This document shows positions 42,113 through 52,233 of a stretch of 64,000 bases of DNA, in pieces (position 1 is the first letter of the stretch; every line of letters starts with the position of its first letter). The notes below the pieces were generated by a model that was given only the letters and a program-made list of their open reading frames with translations, did no database searches and was not told the origin of the DNA. Source of the stretch: an uncultured Prevotellaceae bacterium (lineage in GTDB: Bacteria > Bacteroidota > Bacteroidia > Bacteroidales > Bacteroidaceae); NCBI GenBank assembly GCA_900318795.1, contig ONLU01000002.1, positions 36,685-100,684 of the forward strand, written 5' to 3'. A program made the position numbers and the translations under genes.

Positions 42113-43699
42113 ATGAAACTAACTGATATTATTAACGGGCAACTGAATGTTGCAGAGTGGGAGCAGAAGGGATACCAACTCCCCAAATTTGACATCAAGG
42201 CCGTACGCGAGAAGACGGCCAAGGATCCTACATGGGTACATTTCGGAGGAGGTAATATATTCCGTGCCTTTCCTGCTGCCATCCTTAACGACGCTCTGAA
42301 CACGGGCAAGTACGACCACGGTGTCATCGTGGCTGAGACTTTTGACTTTGAGGTCGTAGACAAAGCATACGCACCCTATGATAACTTGTCGCTGCTGGTA
42401 TCTTTACAATCAGACGGCAACATCGAGAAGAAGGTAATCGCCTCAGTAACAGAAGCCCTGAAGGCCGACCCGCAGTTTGCAGACTGGCAGCGGTTGGTAG
42501 ACATCTTCCGTCAGCCGAGCCTGCAGATGATCTCGTTTACCATCACCGAGAAGGGCTACGGATTCAACGATGCCGACCTGGCTCGCGGACTGAAGCCCGT
42601 CTTTGCCATGGGCAAGGTCTGTGCACTACTGCTGGAGCGCTATCAGGCCGGACAACTTCCGCTGACAGTACAGTCAATGGACAACTGCTCGCACAATGGT
42701 GACAAAGTAAAGGCTGGCGTCTTTGCTTATGCAGAACGTTGGGTCAAGGACGAACTGGTGCCCGAAGGATTCCTAGCCTATCTGAAAGACGAAACGAAGA
42801 TTACCTTCCCCTGGTCGATGATAGACAAGATCACACCGCGTCCACACGAGAAGGTAAAGGAACTGCTTGCCGCAGACGGATTCGAGGACAACAACTATAT
42901 TGAGACAGAAAAGCACACCTTTACGGCTCCGTTCGTGAATGCTGAAGAAGTGCAATATCTGGTCATCGAGGACCACTACACCAACGGCCGTCCCCCACTC
43001 CATCTAGGCGGTGCCCTTTATACCACACGCGAGACGGTGGACAAGGTAGAAACGATGAAAGTGACAACCTGTCTGAATCCGCTGCACACGGCCATGAGCA
43101 TCTACGGCTGCATGCTGGATTATACTTTGATTTCTGCCGAGATGCAGGACGAAGACCTCCGTGCCTTCATCCAGAAAATTGGCTACATGGAGGCAATGCC
43201 CGTAGTGACAGATCCTGGTGTACTGAACCCCTATGAGTTCATTGGAGACGTACTGAACAAGCGTTTGCCCAACCCCTTTATGCCCGATGCTCCACAGCGT
43301 ATCGCCATGGACACGAGCCAGAAACTGCCCATCCGCTTCGGCGAGACCATCAAAAAGTATGTCGCACGAGGACTGGACATGAAGAACCTTATCCTGATAC
43401 CCTTGACTTTAGCTGGCTATGCCCGCTATCTGAAGGGATTGAAGGACGACCTGACTCCTTTTGAACCATCTCCCGACCCCATGCTGCAGGAGCTGCAACA
43501 GATTGTTGCCCCACTGGAAGTAGGAAAACAAGAGCAGGACTACTCATGCCTAAAACAGCTTTACTCGCGCAAGGACGTCTTTGGACTTGACCTTTATGAG
43601 GCCGGTCTGGGCGAACAGATAGAAAGCATGGTAAAAGAGCTTTTCGCTGGAAAAGGTGCTGTCAGACAGACATTGCACAAGTATGTTGTAGCAAGATAG
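42113..43699 (+). CDS. uxuB: Fructuronate reductase (mannonate oxidoreductase), mannitol dehydrogenase family
   Basis: A 528-residue polyol/hexuronate dehydrogenase with the NAD-binding start HFGGGNIFRAF and the typical C-terminal all-helix half (ALYTTRETVDKVETMKV onward). It reduces D-fructuronate to D-mannonate, the step before UxuA. Longer than E. coli UxuB by about 40 residues, as in other Bacteroidales enzymes of this family. Operon with uxuA; ended by a terminator at 43727-43762. Confidence 0.85.
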   Translation: MKLTDIINGQLNVAEWEQKGYQLPKFDIKAVREKTAKDPTWVHFGGGNIFRAFPAAILNDALNTGKYDHGVIVAETFDFEVVDKAYAPYDNLSLLVSLQSDGNIEKKVIASVTEALKADPQFADWQRLVDIFRQPSLQMISFTITEKGYGFNDADLARGLKPVFAMGKVCALLLERYQAGQLPLTVQSMDNCSHNGDKVKAGVFAYAERWVKDELVPEGFLAYLKDETKITFPWSMIDKITPRPHEKVKELLAADGFEDNNYIETEKHTFTAPFVNAEEVQYLVIEDHYTNGRPPLHLGGALYTTRETVDKVETMKVTTCLNPLHTAMSIYGCMLDYTLISAEMQDEDLRAFIQKIGYMEAMPVVTDPGVLNPYEFIGDVLNKRLPNPFMPDAPQRIAMDTSQKLPIRFGETIKKYVARGLDMKNLILIPLTLAGYARYLKGLKDDLTPFEPSPDPMLQELQQIVAPLEVGKQEQDYSCLKQLYSRKDVFGLDLYEAGLGEQIESMVKELFAGKGAVRQTLHKYVVAR

Positions 43700-43726
43700 G
43701 ATAAAGATAACTACATATTTATAATT

Positions 43727-43762
43727 AAAAACTGGCAAGATTGTTAATTTTGTCAGTTTTTT
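43727..43762 (+). terminator. Terminator after uxuAB
   Basis: AAAACTGGCAA pairs with TTGTCAGTTTT (one G-U pair) and is followed by T-rich sequence. Confidence 0.75.
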
Positions 43763-43834
43763 CACGTTTAGACCGTTAATTTCTAACTGTCGTTAAGAGT
43801 TGGAGCTCAATTGTTAAATCAAGACAAAAAAGTG

Positions 43835-43874
43835 TGACAAAATGTCAGTATTCCGTTTTTTGCCCCTATATTTG
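43835..43874 (+). promoter_or_regulatory. degP promoter with TGACA-AAA-TGTCA palindrome
   Basis: TATATTTG at 43867-43874 is the -7 box. The expected -33 position (about 43843) holds the palindrome TGACAAAATGTCA (43835-43847) instead of TTTG, suggesting a regulator-dependent or repressor-controlled promoter for this stress protease. Confidence 0.6.
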
Positions 43875-43982
43875 CACTCGGAAAAGCGAAAGGCGTCACA
43901 GTCATGGGGTACGTCCCGGAAGCTTGGACAGCAAAGAAAATAGGAAATAGTAATAAATAACAAAACATTAAACGCAATGATT

Positions 43983-45452
43983 ATGAAAAAGATTGTAAAG
44001 AGCTTTATGCCCGGCATACTGATGATGTTCGTGGCATTTTCTGCAGCATCGTGCAACAAGACACAGGCCGCCGCTCCTGCCACAGCTGCAGCACCAGGAC
44101 AACCCGTAGACTTGACCTATGCTGCTGAGAAATCGCTGCCTTCAGTGGTATACATCAAGTCTGTCATTAATTCGAAAACTCAAACCGTAGAATATAGTGA
44201 CCCCTTTGAGGACTTCTTCTCAGACCCCTTTGGTGGTTTCTTCGGCCGTGGTCAGGGCAATAACGGCAAACGTCAGCGTCAGGTGCAGACCCCGAAGCGT
44301 GCTGCAGCAGGCTCTGGTGTTATCATTTCTGCTGACGGATATATCGTCACCAACAACCATGTAGTGGACGGAGCAGACGAACTGACTGTCACTTTGAACG
44401 AGAACTCAAAGGAATACTCAGCCCGCATCATCGGTGCCGATGCTACTACCGACCTGGCGCTGATCAAAATTGATGCAAAGAACCTGCCCGCCATCACCAT
44501 CGCCAATTCGGACGATGTGAAGGTTGGCGAATGGGTACTGGCTGTTGGAAACCCCTTAGGACTGAACAACACCGTCACCGCTGGCATCGTATCAGCCAAG
44601 GCACGCTCGATGGGTCAGGGTGTGAGTTCGATGATTCAAACAGACGCTGCCATCAACCAAGGAAACTCTGGCGGTGCCTTGGTTAACACGCGTGGCGAAC
44701 TCATCGGCATCAATGCCATGATATACTCGCAGACAGGATCGAATATCGGCTACGGATTTGCAATTCCGACTGCTATCATGAACAAGGCTGTAGACGACTT
44801 CAAGAAATATGGCTCTTATCAGCGCGCCATGATTGGTATTCAGGGCGGCAGCGTCAAGGACTACGTAGACGCCATGAAGGATCAGGACAAGGATGTCAAA
44901 GATTACGGAACCATGGAAGGTGTACGTATCGACAAGGTGGTTGAGGACGGTGCTGCCAGCGTAGCCGGTCTGGAGGCCGAGGACGTCATTACCGAGGTGG
45001 ACGGTAAGAAGGTGAAGACCATGGGTGATCTGCAGGCTATCATTGCACAGAAGCGTCCAGGCGACAAGGTAACTGTCAAGTTCCTGCGTAACAAGAAGGA
45101 AAAGACCGCAACCCTGACACTGAAGAACGCCCAAGGAAATACTAATGTTGTGAAGAATGCAGACCTAGACATTCTTGGTGGACAGTTCCGCCAGGTAACG
45201 GAGTCACAGATGAAGGAACTACAGATTTCTTATGGTCTGCAAGTCATCAAAGTGAGCGGCGGCAAGCTGAAAGAAGCTGGAATTCCTCAAGGCTTCATCA
45301 TTCAGCGCGTCAACGATGAGCCGATGAAGAGCATCTCAGACCTCTCTGATGCTGTCAAGAAGGCTTCTACTTCGAAGGAACCTGTCCTCTACATCCAAGG
45401 ACTCATGCCTACTGGTAAGAAAGCATACTTCGCCGTAGCATTACAAGATTAA
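43983..45452 (+). CDS. DegP/HtrA-type periplasmic serine protease
   Basis: A 489-residue protease-chaperone. The signal ends near residue 24 (VAFSAASC; the Cys could be lipidated). The trypsin-like domain has His126 (TNNHVVDG), Asp157 (TTDLALIK) and Ser229 (QGNSGGAL). Two PDZ domains follow at about 275-370 (EDVITEVDGKKVKTMGDL) and 395-485. A Gly/Asp/Phe-rich LA loop (DPFEDFFSDPFGGFFG) is typical. It degrades misfolded envelope proteins. The ATG at 43983 is chosen over ATG 43977, which adds two residues. Confidence 0.94.
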   Translation: MKKIVKSFMPGILMMFVAFSAASCNKTQAAAPATAAAPGQPVDLTYAAEKSLPSVVYIKSVINSKTQTVEYSDPFEDFFSDPFGGFFGRGQGNNGKRQRQVQTPKRAAAGSGVIISADGYIVTNNHVVDGADELTVTLNENSKEYSARIIGADATTDLALIKIDAKNLPAITIANSDDVKVGEWVLAVGNPLGLNNTVTAGIVSAKARSMGQGVSSMIQTDAAINQGNSGGALVNTRGELIGINAMIYSQTGSNIGYGFAIPTAIMNKAVDDFKKYGSYQRAMIGIQGGSVKDYVDAMKDQDKDVKDYGTMEGVRIDKVVEDGAASVAGLEAEDVITEVDGKKVKTMGDLQAIIAQKRPGDKVTVKFLRNKKEKTATLTLKNAQGNTNVVKNADLDILGGQFRQVTESQMKELQISYGLQVIKVSGGKLKEAGIPQGFIIQRVNDEPMKSISDLSDAVKKASTSKEPVLYIQGLMPTGKKAYFAVALQD

Positions 45453-45498
45453 AACACGTCAGTAAACTCTGCTAAGCAGAATTTGCAACAAAAGTAAA

Positions 45499-45546
45499 AA
45501 AAGTAAGGCATTCTTTTGGTTATTCCGAAAAAATGCCTTACTTTTG
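45499..45546 (+). promoter_or_regulatory. Fused degP terminator and rpoD promoter
   Basis: AAAAGTAAGGCATT (45499-45512) and AATGCCTTACTTTT (45532-45545) form a perfect 14-bp inverted repeat with a 19-nt loop. The right arm ends in the TACTTTTG -7 box of rpoD (45539-45546), and the -33 TTTG (45515-45518) lies in the loop, 24 nt before it. The same bases can act as degP terminator and rpoD promoter. Confidence 0.75.
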
Positions 45547-45644
45547 CAACTAAATATTAGCAGGAACAGGCTATCTCACATCAATGATCATTCATTGTTT
45601 GCGGCTTGCACTGTCCTTGACATGGCTTACCAACAGACTAAAGC

Positions 45645-46508
45645 ATGAGACAACTTAAGATAACACGGTCGATTACCAACCGCGAGAGTGAAGCTCTTGA
45701 AAAATACTTGTCAGAAATAGGCAAGGAAGAGTTGCTCTCAAGCGACGAAGAGGTTGAATTGGCACAGCGCATCAGGAAAGGCGACCAACAGGCATTAGAA
45801 AGGCTTACCAAGTCAAACCTTCGCTTTGTGGTCAGCGTAGCCAAACAATACCAAAACCAAGGGTTGGCCCTGCCAGACCTCATCAATGAGGGGAACATGG
45901 GCCTTATCAAAGCTGCCGAGAAGTTCGACGAGACTCGTGGATTTAAGTTTATCTCTTATGCCGTCTGGTGGATTCGACAAAGCATTCTACAAGCCATTGC
46001 CGAACAAAGCCGTATAGTGCGACTCCCGTTGAATCAAGTGGGGTCCATGAACAAAATAAACAAGATGCTCAGCAAGTTTGAGCAGGAGAACGAACGCCGC
46101 CCGTCTATAGATGAAATTTCCGAGCAGATAGACCTGCCAGAGGACAAAATTGACGCGGCTATGCAGATTAGCGGTCGCCATGTATCGGTAGATGCACCTT
46201 TTGTAGACGGAGAGGACAACTCTCTACTTGACGTACTTGTGAACTATGACGCCCCTATGGCAGACCGAGAACTGGTGAAAGAGTCGCTTCAAGCAGAGAT
46301 TACGAATGCCCTCCAAATGCTGAACGAACGGGAGCGCAACATCATACGAGCCTTTTACGGCATCGGTGAACCAGAACTGACATTAGAGGAAATCGGCCAC
46401 AAATACGGCCTGACTCGCGAACGTGTCAGACAAATTAAAGAAAAAGCCATCCGCCGACTGCGGGGCAACACAAAGAATAATGTATTAAAAGCATATTTAG
46501 GACAATGA
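45645..46508 (+). CDS. rpoD: Primary RNA polymerase sigma factor
   Basis: A 287-residue sigma-70 lacking region 1.1 and the non-conserved insert, the form used as housekeeping sigma in Bacteroidetes. Region 2 has [35 protein letters not shown] and [13 protein letters not shown]; region 3 begins at [14 protein letters not shown]; region 4 has [20 protein letters not shown]. This protein should read the TTTG/TAnnTTTG promoters found across the window. It is coupled to the next gene by ATGA and ends with a short basic tail. Confidence 0.97.
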   Translation: MRQLKITRSITNRESEALEKYLSEIGKEELLSSDEEVELAQRIRKGDQQALERLTKSNLRFVVSVAKQYQNQGLALPDLINEGNMGLIKAAEKFDETRGFKFISYAVWWIRQSILQAIAEQSRIVRLPLNQVGSMNKINKMLSKFEQENERRPSIDEISEQIDLPEDKIDAAMQISGRHVSVDAPFVDGEDNSLLDVLVNYDAPMADRELVKESLQAEITNALQMLNERERNIIRAFYGIGEPELTLEEIGHKYGLTRERVRQIKEKAIRRLRGNTKNNVLKAYLGQ

Positions 46509-46915
46509 ATTTAGTCAAGTCAATACTGATTGCAATGCTTATATTGATGGTTTCATCCGTCGAAGCAAAGCCGCTGAAAACCAACAAGGTATATATGTTT
46601 GGATTTTCGGCATCCTTCAAAGATTCCGTCGTCTATGTGACAGAAATTCAAAATGTACAAGAAGCATGGATAGACACCAAGACAAAATTCCTGCTCGGAC
46701 GTGACCAATATTCTGCCCAGCTCAAGAATTACCTTACAGACAAGTTGAATCAACCCGGACGAGTCAGCATGGTGCTTTTTGAACTTAACAAGAAAAAGGC
46801 CGAGAAACTCTACCTTAAGCTGATGAAGAAATACCAAAAAGGTTACGATGTGCGATACGTCAACAACAAGGATTTCAGTTTTGAAGCCATAGACATGTCA
46901 CCTGACGACAAATGA
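46505..46915 (+). CDS. Small secreted protein of unknown function
   Basis: A 136-residue protein with a signal peptide ([20 protein letters not shown], cleavage near residue 22). The mature part is compact alpha/beta and basic ([19 protein letters not shown], then [19 protein letters not shown]). It overlaps both rpoD and the HD gene by ATGA, so it is translated as the middle of a three-gene set. Family not recognised. Confidence 0.75.
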   Translation: MNLVKSILIAMLILMVSSVEAKPLKTNKVYMFGFSASFKDSVVYVTEIQNVQEAWIDTKTKFLLGRDQYSAQLKNYLTDKLNQPGRVSMVLFELNKKKAEKLYLKLMKKYQKGYDVRYVNNKDFSFEAIDMSPDDK

Positions 46916-48120
46916 ACGGTTACAAGATTATCAACGACCCCGTCTTCGGGTTCATCAAGATAAAACGCGGGCTGCTGTACGATATCGTGCAGCATCCGTT
47001 GTTTCAACGCCTTAACAGAATCAACCAGTTAGGACTGGCATCCGTAGTATACCCAGGCGCACGCCACACACGCTTCCAGCACTCACTTGGAGCATTATAC
47101 CTGATGACCGAAGCCGTCAAATCACTTAGTGAGAAAGGAGTTTACATTTTCGACTCGGAAGCAGAGGCCGTCCAGGCTGCCATTCTAATGCACGACATCG
47201 GCCATGGTCCTTTCTCGCATGTGCTCGAGAACACACTTATTCATGACATCTCTCATGAGGAGATCTCGTTGCTGATGATGGAAAAGATCAACCACGACCT
47301 AAAAGGTCAGTTGTCATTAGCCATCAGCATTTTCAAGGACGAATATCCGAACAAAATATTCCACCAACTCATTTCATCGCAGTTGGACATGGACAGGTTG
47401 GACTACCTGAGACGCGACTCTTTCTATACAGGTGTCACAGAGGGCAACATCGGATCGGCACGCATCATCAAGATGCTAAATGTGATGAACGACAGGCTGG
47501 TAGTGGATGCCAAGGGCATCTACTCCATTGAAAACTATCTCACCACCAGAAGATTGATGTACTGGCAGGTGTATCTTCATAAGACTGTAGTCGGTTGTGA
47601 AAAAATATTAGTAAATACGCTAAACAGAGCACGCCGGCTGGTACAAGAAGGCCATGACGTCTTTGCATCGCCTGCCCTAGCCTATTTCCTTCGTCACGAC
47701 TCGGACTTTGACGCTGAGACATTAAAAGTCTATGCCGAATTGGACGATTCTGATATTTGGAGTGCCTTGAAAGCATGGAAGCATCATGACGACCTGATTC
47801 TCGCAACTTTGGCCACAGACATGACCGACCGTAGGCTTTTCAAAGTGGAAGTCACAGAGGAACGCCCCTCCGAAGATTACATAGACCAGAAAACCGAGGA
47901 AATAGCACGGCGCATGAACATTAGCTATGACGATGCTCGGCAATACATGATATCTTTGACAGAAATAGGCAAGGATATGTACAATCCTGCCGATGACAGC
48001 ATCGGAATACTTTACAAAGACGGTGCTGTGAAAGACATTGCCGAGGCATCGGAAATCTTAAATGTGCAACTACTTTCCAAAAAAATCCGTAAATATTACC
48101 TTTGTTATCAACGTTTTTAA
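46912..48120 (+). CDS. HD-domain phosphohydrolase (dGTPase-like)
   Basis: A 402-residue HD hydrolase. The metal site is in RHTRFQHSLGALYL, ILMHDIGHGPFSH and SSQLDMDRLDYLRRD (His, His-Asp and Asp ligands). The fold and order match the dNTPase-related group (SAMHD1/YdhJ-like), which hydrolyses (d)NTPs or other phosphates. ATGA overlap with the small secreted gene. The exact substrate is unknown. Confidence 0.9.
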   Translation: MNGYKIINDPVFGFIKIKRGLLYDIVQHPLFQRLNRINQLGLASVVYPGARHTRFQHSLGALYLMTEAVKSLSEKGVYIFDSEAEAVQAAILMHDIGHGPFSHVLENTLIHDISHEEISLLMMEKINHDLKGQLSLAISIFKDEYPNKIFHQLISSQLDMDRLDYLRRDSFYTGVTEGNIGSARIIKMLNVMNDRLVVDAKGIYSIENYLTTRRLMYWQVYLHKTVVGCEKILVNTLNRARRLVQEGHDVFASPALAYFLRHDSDFDAETLKVYAELDDSDIWSALKAWKHHDDLILATLATDMTDRRLFKVEVTEERPSEDYIDQKTEEIARRMNISYDDARQYMISLTEIGKDMYNPADDSIGILYKDGAVKDIAEASEILNVQLLSKKIRKYYLCYQRF

Positions 48121-48131
48121 ATAAAATTTCG

Positions 48132-48139
48132 TATCTTTG
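48132..48139 (+). promoter_or_regulatory. lpxD promoter -7 box
   Basis: TATCTTTG, 30 nt before the lpxD ATG, which rules out an in-frame GTG at 48139 as the start. A second box, TACCTTTG at 48097-48104, lies inside the end of the HD gene. Neither has an ideal -33. Confidence 0.6.
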
Positions 48140-48168
48140 TGGCGTTTTATAAAATATTGTCGACAAAT

Positions 48169-49164
48169 ATGGAATTTACAGCCAAACAAATAGCCGATTT
48201 TATCGGTGGCCGCGTGGAGGGCAATGACCAAACGGCAGTTCACACTTTTGCGAAGATCGAAGAGGGCAAGGAAGGTGCCATCACCTTTTTGTCAAACCCC
48301 AAATACACCCAATATATTTATGACACCCAAGCCAGCATCGTATTGGTAAACGAAGACTTGGTTCTGGAACATCCTGTAAGTGCCACCCTGATTCGCGTAA
48401 AGAACGCTTACGAATGCGTTGCCAAGCTGATGCAGATGTACGCTACGGCCTTGCCTAAGAAGACGGGTATTGACTCCTTGGCCTTCGTGGCACCGTCGGC
48501 ACAGATAGGAAAGGACGTTTACATTGGTCCATTTACCTACATTGGTGAAGGCGTTAAAGTTGGCGACGGAACCCGCATTTTCCCCAATGTCACCATCTAT
48601 GACGGTTGTCAGATAGGGAGCAATGTGACTATCCATGCTGGTGCTGTAATAGGTGCCGACGGATTTGGATTTGCCCCCAATACTGATGGTTACGAGAAGA
48701 TTCCCCAGTTGGGTATCGTCATCATAGAGGACAACGTAGAAATCGGTGCCAATACATGTGTAGACCGCTCTACCATGGGACAGACCATCATCCATAAGGG
48801 CGTAAAACTGGACAACCTCATCCAGGTGGCTCATAACTGCGAAATCGGTGAGAATACCGTCATGTCTGCACAGGTAGGTATGGCAGGAAGCACAAAGATT
48901 GGTTCCTGGTGTATGGTGGGTGGACAGGCTGGATTTTCGGGCCACATCCACGTAGCAGACAAAACCAACGTTGGTGCCCAATGCGGAGTCATCAGCAATA
49001 CGAAAGGCAACGGACAAACCTTGATAGGCTCGCCTGCTATGGATCCGAAGGACTTCTTCAAGGCCAAGGCTCTCTACCGCCGTTTGCCAGAGATGTACAA
49101 GGAGATTGGTACCCTGCGTAAGGAAATTGAGGAATTGAAGAATATCGTAAAAGAGAGTAAATAA
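48169..49164 (+). CDS. lpxD: UDP-3-O-acylglucosamine N-acyltransferase
   Basis: A 331-residue lipid A enzyme that adds the N-linked acyl chain. The N-terminal uridine-binding domain is about 1-100; the left-handed hexapeptide beta-helix follows, with repeats such as [20 protein letters not shown] and [17 protein letters not shown]. The catalytic His is in [14 protein letters not shown]-terminal helix ends it. First of the lpxD-lpxC/fabZ-lpxA-miaA run. Confidence 0.97.
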   Translation: MEFTAKQIADFIGGRVEGNDQTAVHTFAKIEEGKEGAITFLSNPKYTQYIYDTQASIVLVNEDLVLEHPVSATLIRVKNAYECVAKLMQMYATALPKKTGIDSLAFVAPSAQIGKDVYIGPFTYIGEGVKVGDGTRIFPNVTIYDGCQIGSNVTIHAGAVIGADGFGFAPNTDGYEKIPQLGIVIIEDNVEIGANTCVDRSTMGQTIIHKGVKLDNLIQVAHNCEIGENTVMSAQVGMAGSTKIGSWCMVGGQAGFSGHIHVADKTNVGAQCGVISNTKGNGQTLIGSPAMDPKDFFKAKALYRRLPEMYKEIGTLRKEIEELKNIVKESK

Positions 49165-49180
49165 TCAAACACCAAATAAG

Positions 49181-50563
49181 ATGAAACAGAAAACTCTGAA
49201 AGGCAGTTTTTCCCTGTTCGGAAAAGGATTGCATACAGGTTTGAACCTGACTGTGACTTTCAACCCTGCCCCTGAGAACACAGGCTACAAAATCCAGCGT
49301 ATAGATTTAGAAGGTGAACCCGTCATCGATGCTATAGCAGAGAATGTGGTAGACACCCAGCGTGGCACCGTTCTTGGCAAGGGTGACGCTCGAGTGTCAA
49401 CGGTAGAGCATGGTCTCTCGGCTCTCTATGCACTTGGCATTGACAACTGTCTGATGCAGGTCAACGGCCCTGAATTCCCTATTCTGGATGGTTCTGCTAT
49501 CCAGTACGTGGACAAGATTAACGAGGTCGGTATAGAAGAACAGAACGCTCCCAAGGACTTTTATATCATTCGCAAGAAGATAGAAGTAAAGGATGACAAG
49601 ACGGGGTCGTGCATCACCATATTGCCTGATGCCGACTTCTCCATCACAGCCATGTGCTCCTTCGAGTCGAAGTTCATCAACTCGCAGTTTGCCACACTTG
49701 ACAATCCCCTGGACTATGCCAAGGAGATAGCCAGCGCACGTACCTTTGTTTTCGTTCGCGATATTGAGCCCCTGCTGCAGGCTAACCTCATCAAGGGCGG
49801 CGACTTGGATAATGCCATCGTTATCTACGAACGTCAGACGACACAAGACAGGCTGGACATGCTGGCAGACATGCTGCATGTAGAGCATCGCGATGCGACA
49901 GATCTCGGATATATCCAGCACAAGCCCTTGCAATGGGAGAACGAGTGTACTCGCCACAAGTTGCTTGATATCATCGGTGACATGGCTCTGATTGGCAAGC
50001 CCATTAAGGGTCGCATTATTGCCACTCGTCCCGGACATACCATCAATAACAAGTTTGCTCGTCAGATGCGCAAGGAGATTCGTAAACACGAAATCCAGGC
50101 CCCCATCTACGATCCCAACGAGGAGCCTATCATGGACGTGAACCGCATCCGCGAATTGTTGCCACACCGCTACCCCATGCAGCTGGTGGACAAAGTCATC
50201 TCTTTGGGTGCCAACACTATTGTAGGCATCAAGAACATTACCTCTAACGAGCCTTTCTTCCAGGGCCATTTCCCTGAGGAGCCTGTCATGCCTGGTGTGC
50301 TGCAGATTGAAGCAATGGCACAATGTGGTGGTCTGCTGGTACTGAACACGTTAGAGGAGCCCGAGCGCTGGTCGACCTACTTCATGAAGATAGACGATGT
50401 GAAGTTCCGCCAGAAGGTTGTTCCTGGAGATACGCTCATCTTTAAAGTAGACCTGTTGGCTCCTGTGCGCCACGGAATCTCTTCAATGAAAGGCTACATC
50501 TTTGTAGGCGACCATGTAGTAGCTGAAGCGACCTTCACAGCACAAATCGTTAAAAACAAGTAA
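49181..50563 (+). CDS. lpxC-fabZ: Bifunctional UDP-3-O-acyl-GlcNAc deacetylase / 3-hydroxyacyl-ACP dehydratase
   Basis: A 460-residue fusion. LpxC (about 1-305) carries the zinc ligands His77 (STVEHGLSAL) and His259/Asp263 (HKLLDIIGD). FabZ (about 312-460) carries LPHRYPMQLVDKVI and the active-site helix GHFPEEPVMPGVLQIEAMAQ. One protein thus joins committed lipid A synthesis to fatty-acid elongation, which draw on the same hydroxyacyl-ACP. This fusion is standard in Bacteroidetes. Confidence 0.97.
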   Translation: MKQKTLKGSFSLFGKGLHTGLNLTVTFNPAPENTGYKIQRIDLEGEPVIDAIAENVVDTQRGTVLGKGDARVSTVEHGLSALYALGIDNCLMQVNGPEFPILDGSAIQYVDKINEVGIEEQNAPKDFYIIRKKIEVKDDKTGSCITILPDADFSITAMCSFESKFINSQFATLDNPLDYAKEIASARTFVFVRDIEPLLQANLIKGGDLDNAIVIYERQTTQDRLDMLADMLHVEHRDATDLGYIQHKPLQWENECTRHKLLDIIGDMALIGKPIKGRIIATRPGHTINNKFARQMRKEIRKHEIQAPIYDPNEEPIMDVNRIRELLPHRYPMQLVDKVISLGANTIVGIKNITSNEPFFQGHFPEEPVMPGVLQIEAMAQCGGLLVLNTLEEPERWSTYFMKIDDVKFRQKVVPGDTLIFKVDLLAPVRHGISSMKGYIFVGDHVVAEATFTAQIVKNK

Positions 50564-50565
50564 AT

Positions 50566-51339
50566 ATGGCAAACCAGATACATCCTTTAGCAGTTGTAGA
50601 CCCTGAAGCCAAACTGGGTGACGGCAACATCATCGGTCCCTTCTGCGTAATAGACAAGAACGTTGTTATTGGCAATAACAATAAATTCCTGAACAACGTT
50701 ACGATACATTTTGGTGCCCGTATCGGCAACGGCAACGAGTTCTTCCCCGGCGCCTCTATCAGCACCAAGCCTCAGGACTTGAAGTTCCAAGGTGAGGAAA
50801 CAACCTGCGAGATTGGTGACAACAATTCCATTCGCGAGAATGTCACCATCAGTCGCGGTACTGCCTCGAAGGGAAAGACTGTTGTCGGCAATGGCAATCT
50901 GCTGATGGAAAACATGCATGTAGCTCACGACTGCGTCATCGGCAACGGCTGCATCATCGGCAACTCCACGAAGTTTGCCGGCGAGGTAGAAGTCGACGAC
51001 TACGCCATCATTTCGGCCACTTGCCTGTTCCACCAGTTCTGCCGTGTGGGCAGTTACATCATGTTCCAAGGCGGTTCACGTACCAGTCAGGATATTCCTC
51101 CATATGTAATAGCAGGCAAGGAGCCCGTTCGCTACGCCGGTGTGAACCTTGTCGGTCTGCGCCGTCGCGGTTTCCCTAATGAGACTATTGACGCCATCCA
51201 CGACGCTTATCGCATCATCTACTCCCAAGGTGTGCTGAAAGACGGTACAGCCCAGGCTCGTGCTAAATACCCCGACTCCAAGGAGGTGGACTATATCTGT
51301 TCGTTTATCGAGAATTCGAAGCGCGGAGTCATCCGGTAA
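50566..51339 (+). CDS. lpxA: UDP-N-acetylglucosamine acyltransferase
   Basis: A 257-residue left-handed beta-helix enzyme catalysing the first lipid A acylation. Hexapeptide repeats open it (VDPEAKLGDGNIIGPFCVID), and the catalytic His is in MHVAHDCVIGNGC. The C-terminal helical cap has YAGVNLVGLRRRGFP. It starts 2 nt after the lpxC-fabZ stop and directly adjoins miaA. Confidence 0.97.
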   Translation: MANQIHPLAVVDPEAKLGDGNIIGPFCVIDKNVVIGNNNKFLNNVTIHFGARIGNGNEFFPGASISTKPQDLKFQGEETTCEIGDNNSIRENVTISRGTASKGKTVVGNGNLLMENMHVAHDCVIGNGCIIGNSTKFAGEVEVDDYAIISATCLFHQFCRVGSYIMFQGGSRTSQDIPPYVIAGKEPVRYAGVNLVGLRRRGFPNETIDAIHDAYRIIYSQGVLKDGTAQARAKYPDSKEVDYICSFIENSKRGVIR

Positions 51340-52233
51340 ATGAATACGCTGATTGTTATCACGGGACCTACTGCTGTCGGCAAGACGGCTCTGACCATTC
51401 AGTTGGCCCAGCACTACGGCATACCGATTATCAATGCCGACTCCAGACAGATATACCGGGAACTGAAGATTGGGACAGCATCGCCCACCGAAGAGCAACT
51501 CCAACAAGCTCCCCACTATTTTGTAGGTGCAAAGAGCATCAGCGACTACTATAACGCTTCGATGTACGAGCAAGAAGTTCTGGAACTTATCGCATCCCGC
51601 CCATCCCAGGGACTTCATCTGCTGAGCGGTGGCAGCATGATGTACATAGACGCTGTCTGCAATGGCATCGACGACATCCCTACCGTACGTGATGACATCC
51701 GTGAGGAAATGAAACGGCGCTATCAGGAGGAAGGTCTGGAGGCTCTTTGCGAAGACCTCAAACGTCTGGACCCTGAACATTATGAAACTGTTGACCGTCA
51801 AAACTACCGGCGCGTCATACATGCTCTTGAGATATGCTATCAGACTGGGCGCACCTATACCTCCTATCGTACCCAGCAAAAGAAGCCCAGGCCTTTCCGC
51901 ATCGTCAAGATAGGACTCAATCGTGAACGCGAGGAACTCTACAACAGGATCAATCAACGGGTAGACCAGATGATGGAACAAGGCCTCTTGCACGAAGCAG
52001 CAAGCCTGTATGAACAACGTCATCTGAATGCGCTCAACACGGTAGGATACAAGGAGATGTTTGACTACATAGAAGGCCGCTGGTCGCTGGACGAAGCAGT
52101 AGAACGCATGAAGGGCAATACCCGACGCTACGCTCGGAAGCAACTGACATGGTTCAAACGCGACGACAGCGTACGCTGGTTCCATCCAGATCAACAAGAA
52201 GAAATACTGAAATACATATCGCAATATGAATAA
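51340..52233 (+). CDS. miaA: tRNA dimethylallyltransferase
   Basis: A 297-residue enzyme adding a dimethylallyl group to A37 of tRNAs reading UNN codons. The P-loop is [13 protein letters not shown], followed by [22 protein letters not shown] and the catalytic DxxR region in [17 protein letters not shown] directly after the lpxA stop. Overlaps the PBP1A start by 8 nt. Confidence 0.97.
   Translation: MNTLIVITGPTAVGKTALTIQLAQHYGIPIINADSRQIYRELKIGTASPTEEQLQQAPHYFVGAKSISDYYNASMYEQEVLELIASRPSQGLHLLSGGSMMYIDAVCNGIDDIPTVRDDIREEMKRRYQEEGLEALCEDLKRLDPEHYETVDRQNYRRVIHALEICYQTGRTYTSYRTQQKKPRPFRIVKIGLNREREELYNRINQRVDQMMEQGLLHEAASLYEQRHLNALNTVGYKEMFDYIEGRWSLDEAVERMKGNTRRYARKQLTWFKRDDSVRWFHPDQQEEILKYISQYE

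Larger units (their letters stand above)
43700..43982 (+). other. uxuB-degP intergenic region
   Basis: Contains the uxuB terminator, the TGACA/TGTCA palindrome and the degP -7 box, listed separately. The region between 43875 and 43982 is the degP leader with no further signal seen. Confidence 0.6.
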
